From positions 6,740,848 to 6,766,833 of the forward strand of contig CM030936.1 of NCBI GenBank assembly GCA_018136815.1: a DNA stretch of 25,986 bases. Reading direction: 5' to 3'. The DNA is from Isochrysis galbana (Eukaryota; Haptophyta; Isochrysidales; Isochrysidaceae). Position numbers and translations under genes: made by a program. Below, piece by piece: positions 1-8,651 of the stretch (position 1 is its first letter; the number at the start of each line of letters is the position of its first letter). The notes below the pieces were generated by a model. It worked only from the letters and a program-made list of their open reading frames with translations, made no database searches and had not been told where the DNA came from.

Positions 1-38
1 CCGGTGCAGAAGGTTACGCTGCCTGCAGTGAGTCGACT

Positions 39-1925
39 ATGCGCGAGGATTGCCTGGGCGCATCGGCGCCGCCACCCGAGTCGAGCAGCTCCCATCAAAT
101 GGTTGACCTCGATGATCCAATGGGTGTTTCCTGTGAGATGGATATGGCCAGCGCGGAGCGACGGCTACCCGCTGATGCGCACTTCCCTGAGGACGGCCCC
201 GCCTCCATGTTGGGCGATTTCGCTGCGCTGCCTGCCAACTACCGCGACGCATGGGATCGCAATCACGTGTGCTTGCCCTGTTCGCCCAAGGCCCGCTGCA
301 CCGACGGCAGGCCGCTGTGGCCGGTTGTGTGCTCAGCTCTCTCGCCGCCTCCGACGGGTGTCTCGGGCCTGCTTGCCGCGCTGCGCACCATTCGCGCCGC
401 TGTCGGCGGCCGTTGGGGTCTCGGGCGAATCAAGGACCTTTTGTTCAATGTGATGAACGCGGATCTGCGCCGCGAATTCATCGACATCGCTTTGCCTGAG
501 CTATGCGCGCTCGTCACGGAGACCCCTTCACTCTTCGAGATCCCACTCCCACTCCTCCGGCAGGGCTCTCCTGGCCATGTCCGGCTCAACGCCGACCAGT
601 GCGCATGCCTGCTTGCCAATGCCTTCTTCTGCACGATGCCCTTCCGCAACGACAGGCCTCGCGATCGGGCGTGGGGCGGGTACAGGCAAGGGACGGCTTC
701 TACGCTCCCCTACTTCTCTTTTTGTTGGCTGCTCGGCGACTTGCCAGCCTCGCGCGTGGACGGTGGCAGCATCTCCGCACAGCACGTCGCCAAATGGTTC
801 TGCCTGCTTGCCTACTTTCAACGTATTGCCGAGCGGCGGCGCGACGCGCGCGCAGCCGAGTGGGGGCGCCGGATCATTAGCTTTTCGCGGCTTGTTGCCG
901 ACACCTCGGAGCTCGAGCTCGAAGGCTCGTGGTCCACATGCGGTGCGCCCATCTGCGAAGTGTCCACCTCGTCACGTGGCACCATCGAGGATGCGGGCCC
1001 GCATACGCTGCAGGTCGACTTCGCCAATTCGACGTTGGGCGGGGGCGTGTTGCGCAACGGCTGTGTGCAGGAAGAAATCCGCTTCTTGCTATGCCCCGAG
1101 CTCATTGTCTCGCGCCTCCTCGCGGAGCCGCTAGCGGACAACGAGGCCTTTGTTATGCGCGGCTTCGAGCGCTTTAGCTTGTACACCGGCTATGCCTCCT
1201 CCTTTGCGTTTGCAGGCCCATATGAGGAGGGCCCCTCCGAGGGCGCGCGCAAGCGTGAGCCGGAGGACCAGCTGCATACGTCCCTTGTCGCCATCGACGC
1301 CACTCCCTACGGCAGGAGCATGAGCGCGCGGCTCGACCAATACCGGCATGCCGACATTGAGCGCGAGCTCAATAAGGCGTACGTGGGTTACGGGCCATTG
1401 GAGACGGCGGCGCATCGTGGCGAGAGTGCAACTCTCTCGCTCAGTGAGCCAGGAGGTCGTTCCGGGCTCGCAATGCTCCCGGCCGGCGCAGCAGACAGAA
1501 GTGCGTCCCCTCTGCCCGTGTGCACCGGCAATTGGGGTTGTGGCGCCTTTGGCGGCTGCTTGCAGCTTAAGGCCCTTGTGCAGATCCTAGCCGCCTCTCG
1601 CGGGCGACGCCCTTTCGTTAGCTATTTGACATTTGGCGACGAGCAACTTGCGTCGCAGCTCGCCGCTCTCTCTAGTCGGATGCACGCGGTGCAAATGCGC
1701 GTGTCGCAGCTGGTTCTATTGCTGAGGCGCTTCGATGCGCGCTGTCACCCGGCCCAAATGCCGGGCGCGTGTGCCGACTTGTTTGGGTACTTGCAAGTTG
1801 CCTTGGGCGACGCGTATGCGTCGAGCGTCCTGCCTCCCGCACACGTGCAAGGCACACACTTATTGCGAAGGGAAGGTCAATCCGATGGCCCGGAGGCCGA
1901 AGGCACTTGGAAAACTTGTGATTGA
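39..1925 (+). CDS. PARG: Poly(ADP-ribose) glycohydrolase (PARG)
   Basis: Removes poly(ADP-ribose) from proteins by cleaving the ribose-ribose bonds, reversing PARP signalling in DNA repair and chromatin (family knowledge). The 628-residue frame shows the PARG signature in order: VDFAN at about 326-330, GGG at 334-336 followed by the catalytic QEE at 344-346 (Glu345/Glu346), YTGYA at 382-386, IDA and ELNKAY further on, GNWGCGAFGG at 497-506, and YLTFGDE at 529-535. These are the macrodomain-fold landmarks of canonical PARG. The length suits plant/animal PARG catalytic plus accessory domains. No intron is needed, although neighbouring genes have four or more. The frame stays open upstream of ATG 39 to the window edge, so the true start may lie outside. 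A low-complexity linker precedes GNWGCG. The gene is convergent with the MATE gene. Identity is very secure; the start is uncertain. Confidence 0.93.
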   Translation: MREDCLGASAPPPESSSSHQMVDLDDPMGVSCEMDMASAERRLPADAHFPEDGPASMLGDFAALPANYRDAWDRNHVCLPCSPKARCTDGRPLWPVVCSALSPPPTGVSGLLAALRTIRAAVGGRWGLGRIKDLLFNVMNADLRREFIDIALPELCALVTETPSLFEIPLPLLRQGSPGHVRLNADQCACLLANAFFCTMPFRNDRPRDRAWGGYRQGTASTLPYFSFCWLLGDLPASRVDGGSISAQHVAKWFCLLAYFQRIAERRRDARAAEWGRRIISFSRLVADTSELELEGSWSTCGAPICEVSTSSRGTIEDAGPHTLQVDFANSTLGGGVLRNGCVQEEIRFLLCPELIVSRLLAEPLADNEAFVMRGFERFSLYTGYASSFAFAGPYEEGPSEGARKREPEDQLHTSLVAIDATPYGRSMSARLDQYRHADIERELNKAYVGYGPLETAAHRGESATLSLSEPGGRSGLAMLPAGAADRSASPLPVCTGNWGCGAFGGCLQLKALVQILAASRGRRPFVSYLTFGDEQLASQLAALSSRMHAVQMRVSQLVLLLRRFDARCHPAQMPGACADLFGYLQVALGDAYASSVLPPAHVQGTHLLRREGQSDGPEAEGTWKTCD

Positions 1926-2237
1926 CGGGGTCTGAGCAATTCTGTGGCCGATATCGACCCAATCAGACCGGTTTAGCAGAGTGCTCTAGCACGTAGTGTG
2001 GAAAATCATATGGAAAACAAATGCGCGCTGCAAAATCATGGAGGTGCTTGTGGGCTGTGGGAGGCTACCACAACCGGCGAGACACGCAAGTGAGAGGCAG
2101 GAATGGCGAGGGTCCGAGCGCTCTAGCCTCTTGCGTTGCCGCTGGCGGCCGCGCGCTAAGCCCTGCACGGCCACTTGAGGAGCTGCACCTCCAGGCGTCC
2201 AATGTCCAATCGAGCGCTTGCCAATGTCAATCGGGGC
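1926..2237. other. Intergenic spacer, PARG 3' side
   Basis: No gene is recognisable here. The stretch holds the presumed 3' UTR of PARG and unique-looking sequence up to the left edge of a dispersed repeat. Confidence 0.5.
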
Positions 2238-2739
2238 CATGGCCCTGGGCGTCGGGCCGGATCGAATCGAGGCATTCCTGTGGTGCGAGGGGCCAGGATG
2301 GGTTAGTACGAGTGTGTGCGACCCTCAAGAACCAGCGTGCGACCTATTACCTATTAGCTATTAGTGGCACCCCCCCCCTGCTCGCGAGAGCTCTGGATTT
2401 TGCATGACCACCACCTCCAGGCCATTCTTCGGCCGATCGCGGGCGATCGGACGTCGCGGAAGCTCCGCGTTTCTAAGAGTGATGCGCCCCACATTCACCA
2501 CTCTGATTCCCTCCCGTGAGCGCGCTCCCGCCTCAATCTCCCAAATTAGCCCGCCACGCGCTGGCTGGAGAAGGGAGGGGGGTCACTCACCGACGCCATT
2601 GCCATTCGTGGGACGGGAGGGGGTCGTTCGGACGGGGGAGGCGGCTGGCGGGGCAGGTAGGGGGGGATCCTAAGGAATCCTTGGACACCCAGAGGAGGTG
2701 GAAAATCGTGGTTAAAATGAGGAGAGAGTGACCGGGCTA
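2238..2739 (+). repeat. Dispersed repeat, copy 1 (inverted relative to 12354-12834)
   Basis: About 500 bp match the reverse complement of 12354-12834 at an estimated 85-90% identity by eye, with small indels. The match starts at the GGCCCTGGGCGTCGG block and ends at GACCGGGCTA. The copies share a purine-rich stretch, the block GGAATCCTTGGACACCC and the right terminus. Copy 2 lies on the same strand as, and just downstream of, an ORF1-like frame. This suggests that the segment is the 3' end of a mobile element and that copy 1 is a 5'-truncated insertion. No target-site duplication was found around it. Confidence 0.8.
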
Positions 2740-2932
2740 GTTTCTAGTTTTGGAACGGAGTTAGTAGTATATAAAAGTCGATTTCATGAGGCATGTCATT
2801 CTACAGGCGCTACCCCAACGGATCAATGCCTTAGCCCGCATGACTCCAACCATTGCAAGGCGCTAGCTTACGGTTGCGGGAAAGGCGACCGACCGTGGTT
2901 AGACCGCGCCAATTGCAACTGCTCGGATAGGC

Positions 2933-5248
2933 TTAGCTACGACGCAGCAATCCGCTCGAGTACCCTCGCCGCATAAAGACGAGCAACCTTACCACCTGAA
3001 AAAGTGTGAGAGCGCTCCAAACTGCCCCAAGGCCCATTCCACGTTGGGCAATGGCAAGGAGGAGCGAGAGGAAGATGGCAATGTTCGCGGCATATGCCCT
3101 ACCGGCATTACGAGAGGTGCGCACATGAGTTACACGCAAATGTATGAAGGAAGGAGCAGTGGCTCACAACGGCATCGCGAGCCCAGCACGTGAAATGAAA
3201 TGGTGGCCATGATCTTTGGGGATAAGAGACGCTTTTATCTCCTCCCGCTCACCTGACCAAGAAGCCGAGTTGCCGAGAGCCGATGAGTAGACCTTCTGTG
3301 CCCACGGTGCACGCGTGGATCGATAAGGCGGCCGCCAAGAGCGGCGCCGCACTGCGCATGGCCGCAATGACATCCACGTCTGACGTGAATAAATTTGGTG
3401 CGAGCATCACCACGCCATACGCCCCAGCAGCTACCATGGCGCCGAGCACGACTGCTAAACGTATGAGACGAAGAGAAAGCCGGCGGGCTGCGAGGGGTGC
3501 ATCCGATCCAGGGGCGAGCGCGACAGCATCGAAGGCATTTGGTCTGGGTTCGCTGGATCCGCGCTGCTTCGAGGACGCCTGATCCTCGTCGTTGGCCAGC
3601 GCACCACGCTGTAGCGAAGCCGGAACCACGCAAGAAGGCAAATACGCCTGTGCTGCCTGTGACACTGCGTCACCAAACTTGCATCCGAGGAAGAAAACGC
3701 ACACCAACACCTGCCATGTAGAGAACCGCGAGAGTTGGTGACAACGCGGCCCGCCTAACGCCAATGATACACCCGGGCCTAATTTTGCGAACGGTCTTAG
3801 ACGTTCTAGTGCGCAGCGCTAAGACAATGCGTGCGAAGGACCGAAACTCGACTTGTGCCGTGTCACGTAGGAGCTGTGCGCACTGCCACCGCCCTGTACG
3901 GAGTGGGCTCACCTGATGCGCTGCGAGAGTGATGACTCCGCCCGAAGTGGCCGCAAGAGTCATTGCGTTGTAGCAGGCCACCTTACCAAAGAGCACGAAC
4001 GCCATTGGTCCGGCAAAGGAAACAAATGAAAGCAGGCGGGGCCATGACGGCCTGCCTCGAAGGAGTAGGCTTAAGCGGGGCTTCTTCCGCAACGCTTCAT
4101 CGCCGTGCTCGTGTGCATTTGCGTTGGCGGATTTGCTGGACCCGTCTCCGGTGGCAGGCACTTTTGTGAGGGCCGCGACGCGCTTGTTTCCCACGGACAC
4201 TCCTAGCATGCATGCTTGCACCAACTGCGCAGCAAGTGTCGCCAAAGCGGCGCCACCGATGCCCATCCCAACAACACGTACTAGGTACACGTCGAGAAGT
4301 AGATTGACGAGGGCGGAGCAGCCGAGCGCAAGGAGCGGTGTCTTCGGGTCCTTTGCCCCTAGGCACGCAGCCTGCCGCGAGAATGGCACTGTCAGGAGTG
4401 CGTGACACAGAAGCAGCACTGTCCCGGCGCTCGTGCAAGCGTACCTGCAGCACCATCGCAGTCATGAAGGCTGGAAGCCCTAGGAGACGGACGGCAAGGT
4501 AGCTTGATGCAGCAGGAATGGCAGCGGGAGCGGAGGCGCAGATAGCGCGCAGCGCTGGGCGACCAAAGAAGGCGAGGGCGGTCGAGAGGAATAGACCACA
4601 GCCAAGGGCACACCTGCGACGTTGTCGAAAATGGCGTGCTCGGCGGAACGGCAGAAGCCTAGGGTGTGCGCGCCGCATGCGAGCTGGGCAGCGCTGGTGG
4701 GCTGGTGCTCGAGCATGTGCACACCAGAGCGCATCTGAAAGGACATCGTACGCTCCCTTGTCGTCGCCCGCTGCGAGATGCGACGCGAAGAGTGAGGTGG
4801 TCGCGACGGACAACCAAAAGAATAGGTAGGAGGACGAGTCAGTCAGCATGGTTGCTGGGCTCAGCGCGGCGAGCTGGTCGGCACCAAGTGAGCCGACGAC
4901 AGCCGTGTCGATCACTGTCATTACCTCCGACGAGAGCCACCCGGTGAGGGTGGGCAGGATGAACTTAAACAACTCGCGTGTTCGGACCTCATCAGTCGGA
5001 CACTCTTGCGTCGGTACGAGCGCAGCTGCGCTGGTCTCTTGCGGTTCGGAGGAGAGGCTCATACGTGCCCTTGACGCCAGCCGGGGCAACGTGCTACCCG
5101 GCGAGCGCACCGCTAGCGGCTGAAGCAGGGGGGGCGAGAGTGGCAGTACTTTGGCCGGTTGCGCCGGTGGCGAGTAAAGCGATACGTGAGAGTAGAGGGC
5201 AGCGGCGACGAGGCAAGCGGCACGTACTGCCTGCACCACTGGCACCAT
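2933..5248 (-). CDS. MATE-family transporter, plastid EDS5-like, five exons
   Basis: Cation-coupled multidrug/organic-compound antiporter of the MATE fold. Exons on the minus strand: 5248-4725, 4613-4445, 4371-3913, 3710-3253, 3098-2933. They join in phase to 591 codons plus TAA, and all four introns are GT-AG (111, 73, 202 and 154 nt). The MATE core starts at about residue 90 (ELFKFILPTLTGWL); next come LAALSPATMLTDSSSYLFF and LSVATTSLFA, then GAKDPKTPLLALG, GMGIGGAALAT, ITLAAHQ across an exon junction, and a C-terminal helix pair. The LAALSPATML..D..SYLF..LSVAT block resembles plant EDS5/DTX plastid MATEs. About 85 N-terminal residues begin with a hydrophobic stretch (3-24) followed by a Ser/Pro/Arg-rich segment. 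This fits a signal plus transit peptide of a secondary plastid (inference). The substrate is unknown. The gene is divergent from the SDR gene and convergent with PARG. Confidence 0.9.
4614..4724 (-). other. MATE intron 1 with matching ends
   Basis: This 111 nt GT-AG intron is inferred from the phase and the MATE alignment (joined codons read ALWCALGCG). The 7-mer GGTGTGC occurs at both boundaries, once overlapping the donor and once at the start of the next exon, so the exact splice point is ambiguous. Confidence 0.65.
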
Positions 5249-5564
5249 CTTGGGCCCGTCCAGTAATGCTGGGAAGGAGAGGGAGGAAGGGAGAGGGGGA
5301 GAGAGGGGGGGGCGGGGGAAGGAGGGAGACGGAGAGGGGGAGAGGGAAAGGGGGAGAAAGGGAGGGAGGGGGGAGGGAGGGAGGGAGGGAGGGAGGGAGG
5401 GAGGGAGGGAGGGAGGAAGCGGTGGTGAGCGGGAGGGAGAGAGCGCCCAGGAGGGGGGGGGGGGCGAGGGGGGGGGAGGGGAGGATGGTGGAGGGTCGTG
5501 TGGAAGGGAGAGCGGACGAGAGAGGAAGAGAGAAGAAGGGCGAGAGGAAGAGAGAGGAAGTCAC

Positions 5565-5596
<32 letters not shown>

Positions 5597-5620
5597 GGCA
5601 GAGCCAGCCGCCGGTCTGGG
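5249..5620 (-). repeat. Purine/pyrimidine low-complexity tract upstream of the MATE ATG
   Basis: On the + strand this is a GGGA/GGA-rich tract with a (GGGA)n core near 5365-5415, a G run near 5453-5462 and an (AG)n microsatellite near 5570-5592. On the gene's own strand it is a CT-rich leader starting within about 25 bp of the MATE start codon. Long frames through it are low-complexity artefacts. It may form part of the 5' UTR or promoter, as a comparable CT tract precedes the SDR gene. Confidence 0.8.
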
Positions 5621-6073
5621 ACGGATGACACGCGGAGAGATGGCGGCGGAGAGGACTGCGAGATTTGAACGGAGTCATCGATTCGATCGACAACTTCGCT
5701 CTTCATTCCTTATGCTGTGAAGAGACATCTTTGGGCGTGTGAATTGCCTTTCCTGTCCTCGGATTGTGTCGTTTTCTTGTCGTTCTTTTCTATTCAGTCG
5801 AACATGCGATGACTACTGGCTCATAGGCAGAGGGCCGTTCGATCGAGCCGGCAGCTGACGCGGCCGTGAAAGGGTCGTTGGTTGTTGCTTGCGGGAATAT
5901 GTCTGAGAGGTCATAGTAGGAGTGTAGGAGTCGGGTGTGACAGTGTCTGCCATCGAGTGCTAGGAGCGAAGAGGTAGACGGAGGTTCGGAGGCTCGCAAC
6001 GCGCGGCGTTGGAGGGTAGGGACGAGGCTAGCTAGCGAGCTGGTGGAAGAGAGAGAATGAGAACGAGAGCTTC
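5621..6073. other. Spacer without recognised gene
   Basis: No conserved coding signal was seen on either strand. The sequence is of normal complexity between the purine tract and the target-site duplication of the inserted element. Confidence 0.4.
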
Positions 6074-6181
6074 TTAGGTCCAAGGTAGGCACAACTACTT
6101 TTATAAGTAGGAGGCCAATGGGGGCCTCGCGCCCCCCTCTCTCCATCGCAGACACCCCCTGGGTGGGCCTGCACAACCAAC

Positions 6182-6211
6182 CTCAGCCCCTGCCTGCTGG
6201 CAGGGGCTGAG
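6182..6211. repeat. Perfect 13 bp hairpin
   Basis: The arms CTCAGCCCCTGCC and GGCAGGGGCTGAG surround the loop TGCT with no mismatch. The hairpin lies inside the inserted element near its presumed 3' end. Confidence 0.85.
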
Positions 6212-6812
6212 CTGACATCAATCTGGCCCAGACCTTCGCCGAGCGCGCGCCGCGCGCCGCACGCACTCGCCTGCACTGGCCCTCGCTCGTACTGACCCCC
6301 CCCCTCACCACTGAGCCACAGACCACCGAGGCCGCCAGGAGGGCACCCAGGGCCAGCGAGGCGAGCGAGGGAGAGGCAGGAGAGGCCAGGGGCACTGCCC
6401 CAGCCTCCACTGCCCCCTGAGCTGCCCTGGCTGGCCCTCTGGGGGGCCCCGAGGGGCCCCCCAGAAGGGGGCCATGGCGCGCGCCATGCAGCACACGCCC
6501 GTAGGAGAACGAAGAGAACGACGGGAAAAGAACGACAAAAAAACCACACGATCTGGCCCGAGAATAGGTAAGATATCCGCCCATTTACGGTATATCAACG
6601 GGAAGACACCCTGCGCGGCAGTCAAACACCGCGAAAGTGCGGCAGCGGACGAAGAAAGGCCGAAGGGCGGGGGCCGAGACCCCCTGGGGACAATATAAGA
6701 TAGTTCAGAAGGCGTTTTACGTTTGTCTGCCACAGGAACACCCAACAACAGGTCTGCCCCAGCCCGCCCCTTGCGCTTGGCCCGTCGTAGTGCACGCGGC
6801 CCCCCCCCCCGA

Positions 6813-6949
6813 TACCAAAGACAAAGGAATGAAGGGGGTAGTGTAAAGGGAGTGAGTGTTCTGGGGTATAGGCGATGGCGTGAGTCGGTACCGTGAGTGC
6901 GTGGTCTTTATAGCTAGCGGTAGTAGCCTGAATCTTCAGATGTTTTTTT
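6813..6949 (-). repeat. 137 bp TATA-bearing module, copy 1
   Basis: Nearly identical to 13474-13612, with about two single-base indels and one or two substitutions. On the minus strand it contains TATAAAG (6912-6906) followed by a GC-richer stretch, as in a Pol II core promoter. The sequences beyond the module differ completely between the two copies. Confidence 0.85.
6906..6912 (-). promoter_or_regulatory. Candidate TATA box of the shared module
   Basis: TATAAAG on the minus strand in the context GCTATAAAGACC. It is conserved in the second copy at 13574-13568, where a reading frame starts about 120 bp downstream (ATG 13449). Function is inferred from sequence only. Confidence 0.4.
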
Positions 6950-6977
6950 GTTTTTTTTTTAGGTCCAAGGTAGGCAC

Positions 6978-7565
6978 GAGGGACTACAACACAGGGGCTC
7001 CAAAAAGGTTGCCGTCACACGGACACACACAAACTAAACCAAACAAGGCGAAAACTAACCACACCAGGACGGACTGCCAAGCGTCGGTACCAAGGCAACT
7101 TTGCGGCGCATGGACATGCGACAGAGGAGTCGGCACAACGAGAGCGCACCTCGCTGGGAGAGCTGCGACCGAGATACGAAAGAAGTCAGACGACTATCAT
7201 GGAACCTTTGATGTCATCAAGAGAAAGTAGGAAAAGAAGGCGGTATACCCATCAACGAGACCTTGAGACTTAAAATAGCCCACGGTTTAGAAGTAAAAGT
7301 CTGTCCTCGTATGGAATACGACAGTCTCCTTTCGCACATACATACATGGTCATGGTTGTGCGTTGTGCACCTACGTAGTGCACACTAGCACACTAGCACA
7401 CATTCTTGTACTTGTGCCTTGTGCTCGCGCGCTCGCGCTCGGCGAGCCGCGTGGCGGCAGCCGGAGGCACTGCGCCCCGTGGGGTGTAAAATGCCTGTTT
7501 GGGCGTGTTTAACAGCCCCGTGGGCGGCGTGTTGAAACCGGATCATCCTTGTTAGGCCTGGTCAG
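6978..7565. other. Spacer without recognised gene
   Basis: No family-level coding match was seen. It includes CACACTAG repeats near 7380-7402 and a GTGTAAAATGCC/GTGTTTAACA pair near 7485-7513 that resembles the hairpin just downstream. Confidence 0.4.
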
Positions 7566-7604
7566 ACACCTCTCTGACAGAGGTGTTAAAATGCGTTTAA
7601 CACC
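7566..7604. repeat. Overlapping pair of short inverted repeats
   Basis: ACACCTCT/AGAGGTGT (7566-7573 and 7579-7586) overlaps GGTGTTAAA/TTTAACACC (7582-7590 and 7596-7604). The two stems share AGGTGT and so exclude each other. Related GTGT..TTTAACA words occur about 80 bp upstream, which suggests a small decayed inverted-repeat element. Confidence 0.6.
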
Positions 7605-8219
7605 TAGCTCAGAAGGTGTCAACACAGCTGTGCTATCAGCAGTTTATCGTTAAAACCCAGACCCTGACGCCGTACGCCTCGACGCATGTTGTTGCCACAG
7701 ATACATACTACATACACCTATGCACCCAGCGGGGCGGACGTTAGCGCGCGTGCTATGGGCCGTCGCGGCTGCCGATTTCGACACGGCTTTTGGGCGCGTC
7801 GCGCGCGGTTGCGGTTGGTGATTGGAACCAGGCGCGGTTGGCGTCGCCGGCTGGGCGCTGGGCGCCCGGCGTCGCTTTGAATTAGGGCTTCCCAAGAACA
7901 AGAACGTGTATTTAGGCCTGTTTTGCCTTTTTGGGTTACGATTCGTTGTTGGGGTCGGGGGGGGGGGGGGGGGAGGGGGGACCGGAGGGCATCGAAAATG
8001 TAAAATGATTTAATATGTGCTAGAAAGTTGTTTCCCGGGGTCCGGGATTTCTACCGCTTTACTTTTACTTTGGTGTATTTCCTCAATCTCGTGACTTCTT
8101 CATCTTCACACCCTTAGAAGTTAGACTAGTGTTGGACCGCCCTACTATTCAACGACGACGACTCGCTAGCGCTCCCACCAAAACCCCCGCGGGTGAGGGA
8201 TTTCTTTCTTTAGCTCGAG
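7605..8219. other. Spacer upstream of the SDR gene
   Basis: No gene recognised. Contains a run of 17 G at about 7957-7973. Assembly length in this run may be unreliable. Confidence 0.4.
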
Positions 8220-8260
8220 GACCTCTCTCTCTTCTCTCTCTCCCCTCCCCCCCACCCCAC

Positions 8261-8293
<33 letters not shown>

Positions 8294-8645
8294 CCCCTCT
8301 CTCTCTCTTCCCTCTCTTCCCTCCGCTGCTCCCTCTCTCTCTGTCTCTCCCCTACCTCTCTATATCTCTCTCTCCCCTCTTCTCCCTCTCTGTTCTCTCT
8401 CTCTCTTCTCTCACTCTCCTCTCTCTCTCTTCTCCCTCTCTGTTCTCTCTCTCTCTTCTCTCACTCTCCTCTCTCTCTCTTCTCCCTCTCTGTTCTCTCT
8501 CTCTCTTCTCTCACTCTCCTCTCTCTCTCTTCTCTCACTCTCCTCTCTCTCTCTTCTCTCTCCCCCCTCCCTCTCTCGTCCCCGCACGCACCCATCTTCC
8601 CCCCTCCTCACCACTCCCGCCCTCCCTCTCTCTCCCCCTCCCCCT
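8220..8645 (+). repeat. CT-rich leader with 50 bp minisatellite
   Basis: Almost pure pyrimidine on the + strand. The word TGTTCTCTCT recurs at 8391, 8441 and 8491, and TCACTCTCCT at 8411, 8461 and 8511, giving an exact 50 bp period over about three copies. The tract stops a few bases before the SDR start codon. The leucine/serine-rich frames across it are not believable proteins. Confidence 0.85.
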
Positions 8646-8651
8646 TTCAAG

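Larger units (their letters stand above)
6074..6977 (-). mobile_element. 866 bp inserted element with 19 bp target-site duplication
   Basis: The 19-mer TTAGGTCCAAGGTAGGCAC occurs exactly at 6074-6092 and 6959-6977, flanking 6093-6958. The right end (6813-6949) matches 13474-13612, where the same module precedes an ORF1-like frame on the minus strand. Orientation is therefore taken as minus, with the shared module as the 5' end. A T run (minus-strand A run) abuts the right duplication. The interior is GC-rich, holds a 13 bp perfect hairpin and shows no convincing protein. The likely interpretation is a non-autonomous or decayed element. The class is uncertain: the duplication length suits LINE-type integration, while the TATA box in the shared module suits a promoter-bearing terminus. 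Confidence 0.65.

Noticed and set aside
1-38. GTGAGT at 28-33 as a splice donor before the PARG ATG
   Set aside because: It matches the donor consensus, but the upstream exon is outside the window and the frame is also open straight through, so it cannot be decided.
5094-5706. Several long Pro/Ser/Leu-rich or Gly/Glu/Arg-rich frames on both strands
   Set aside because: They arise from the GGGA/AG simple repeats upstream of the MATE start and have no family features.
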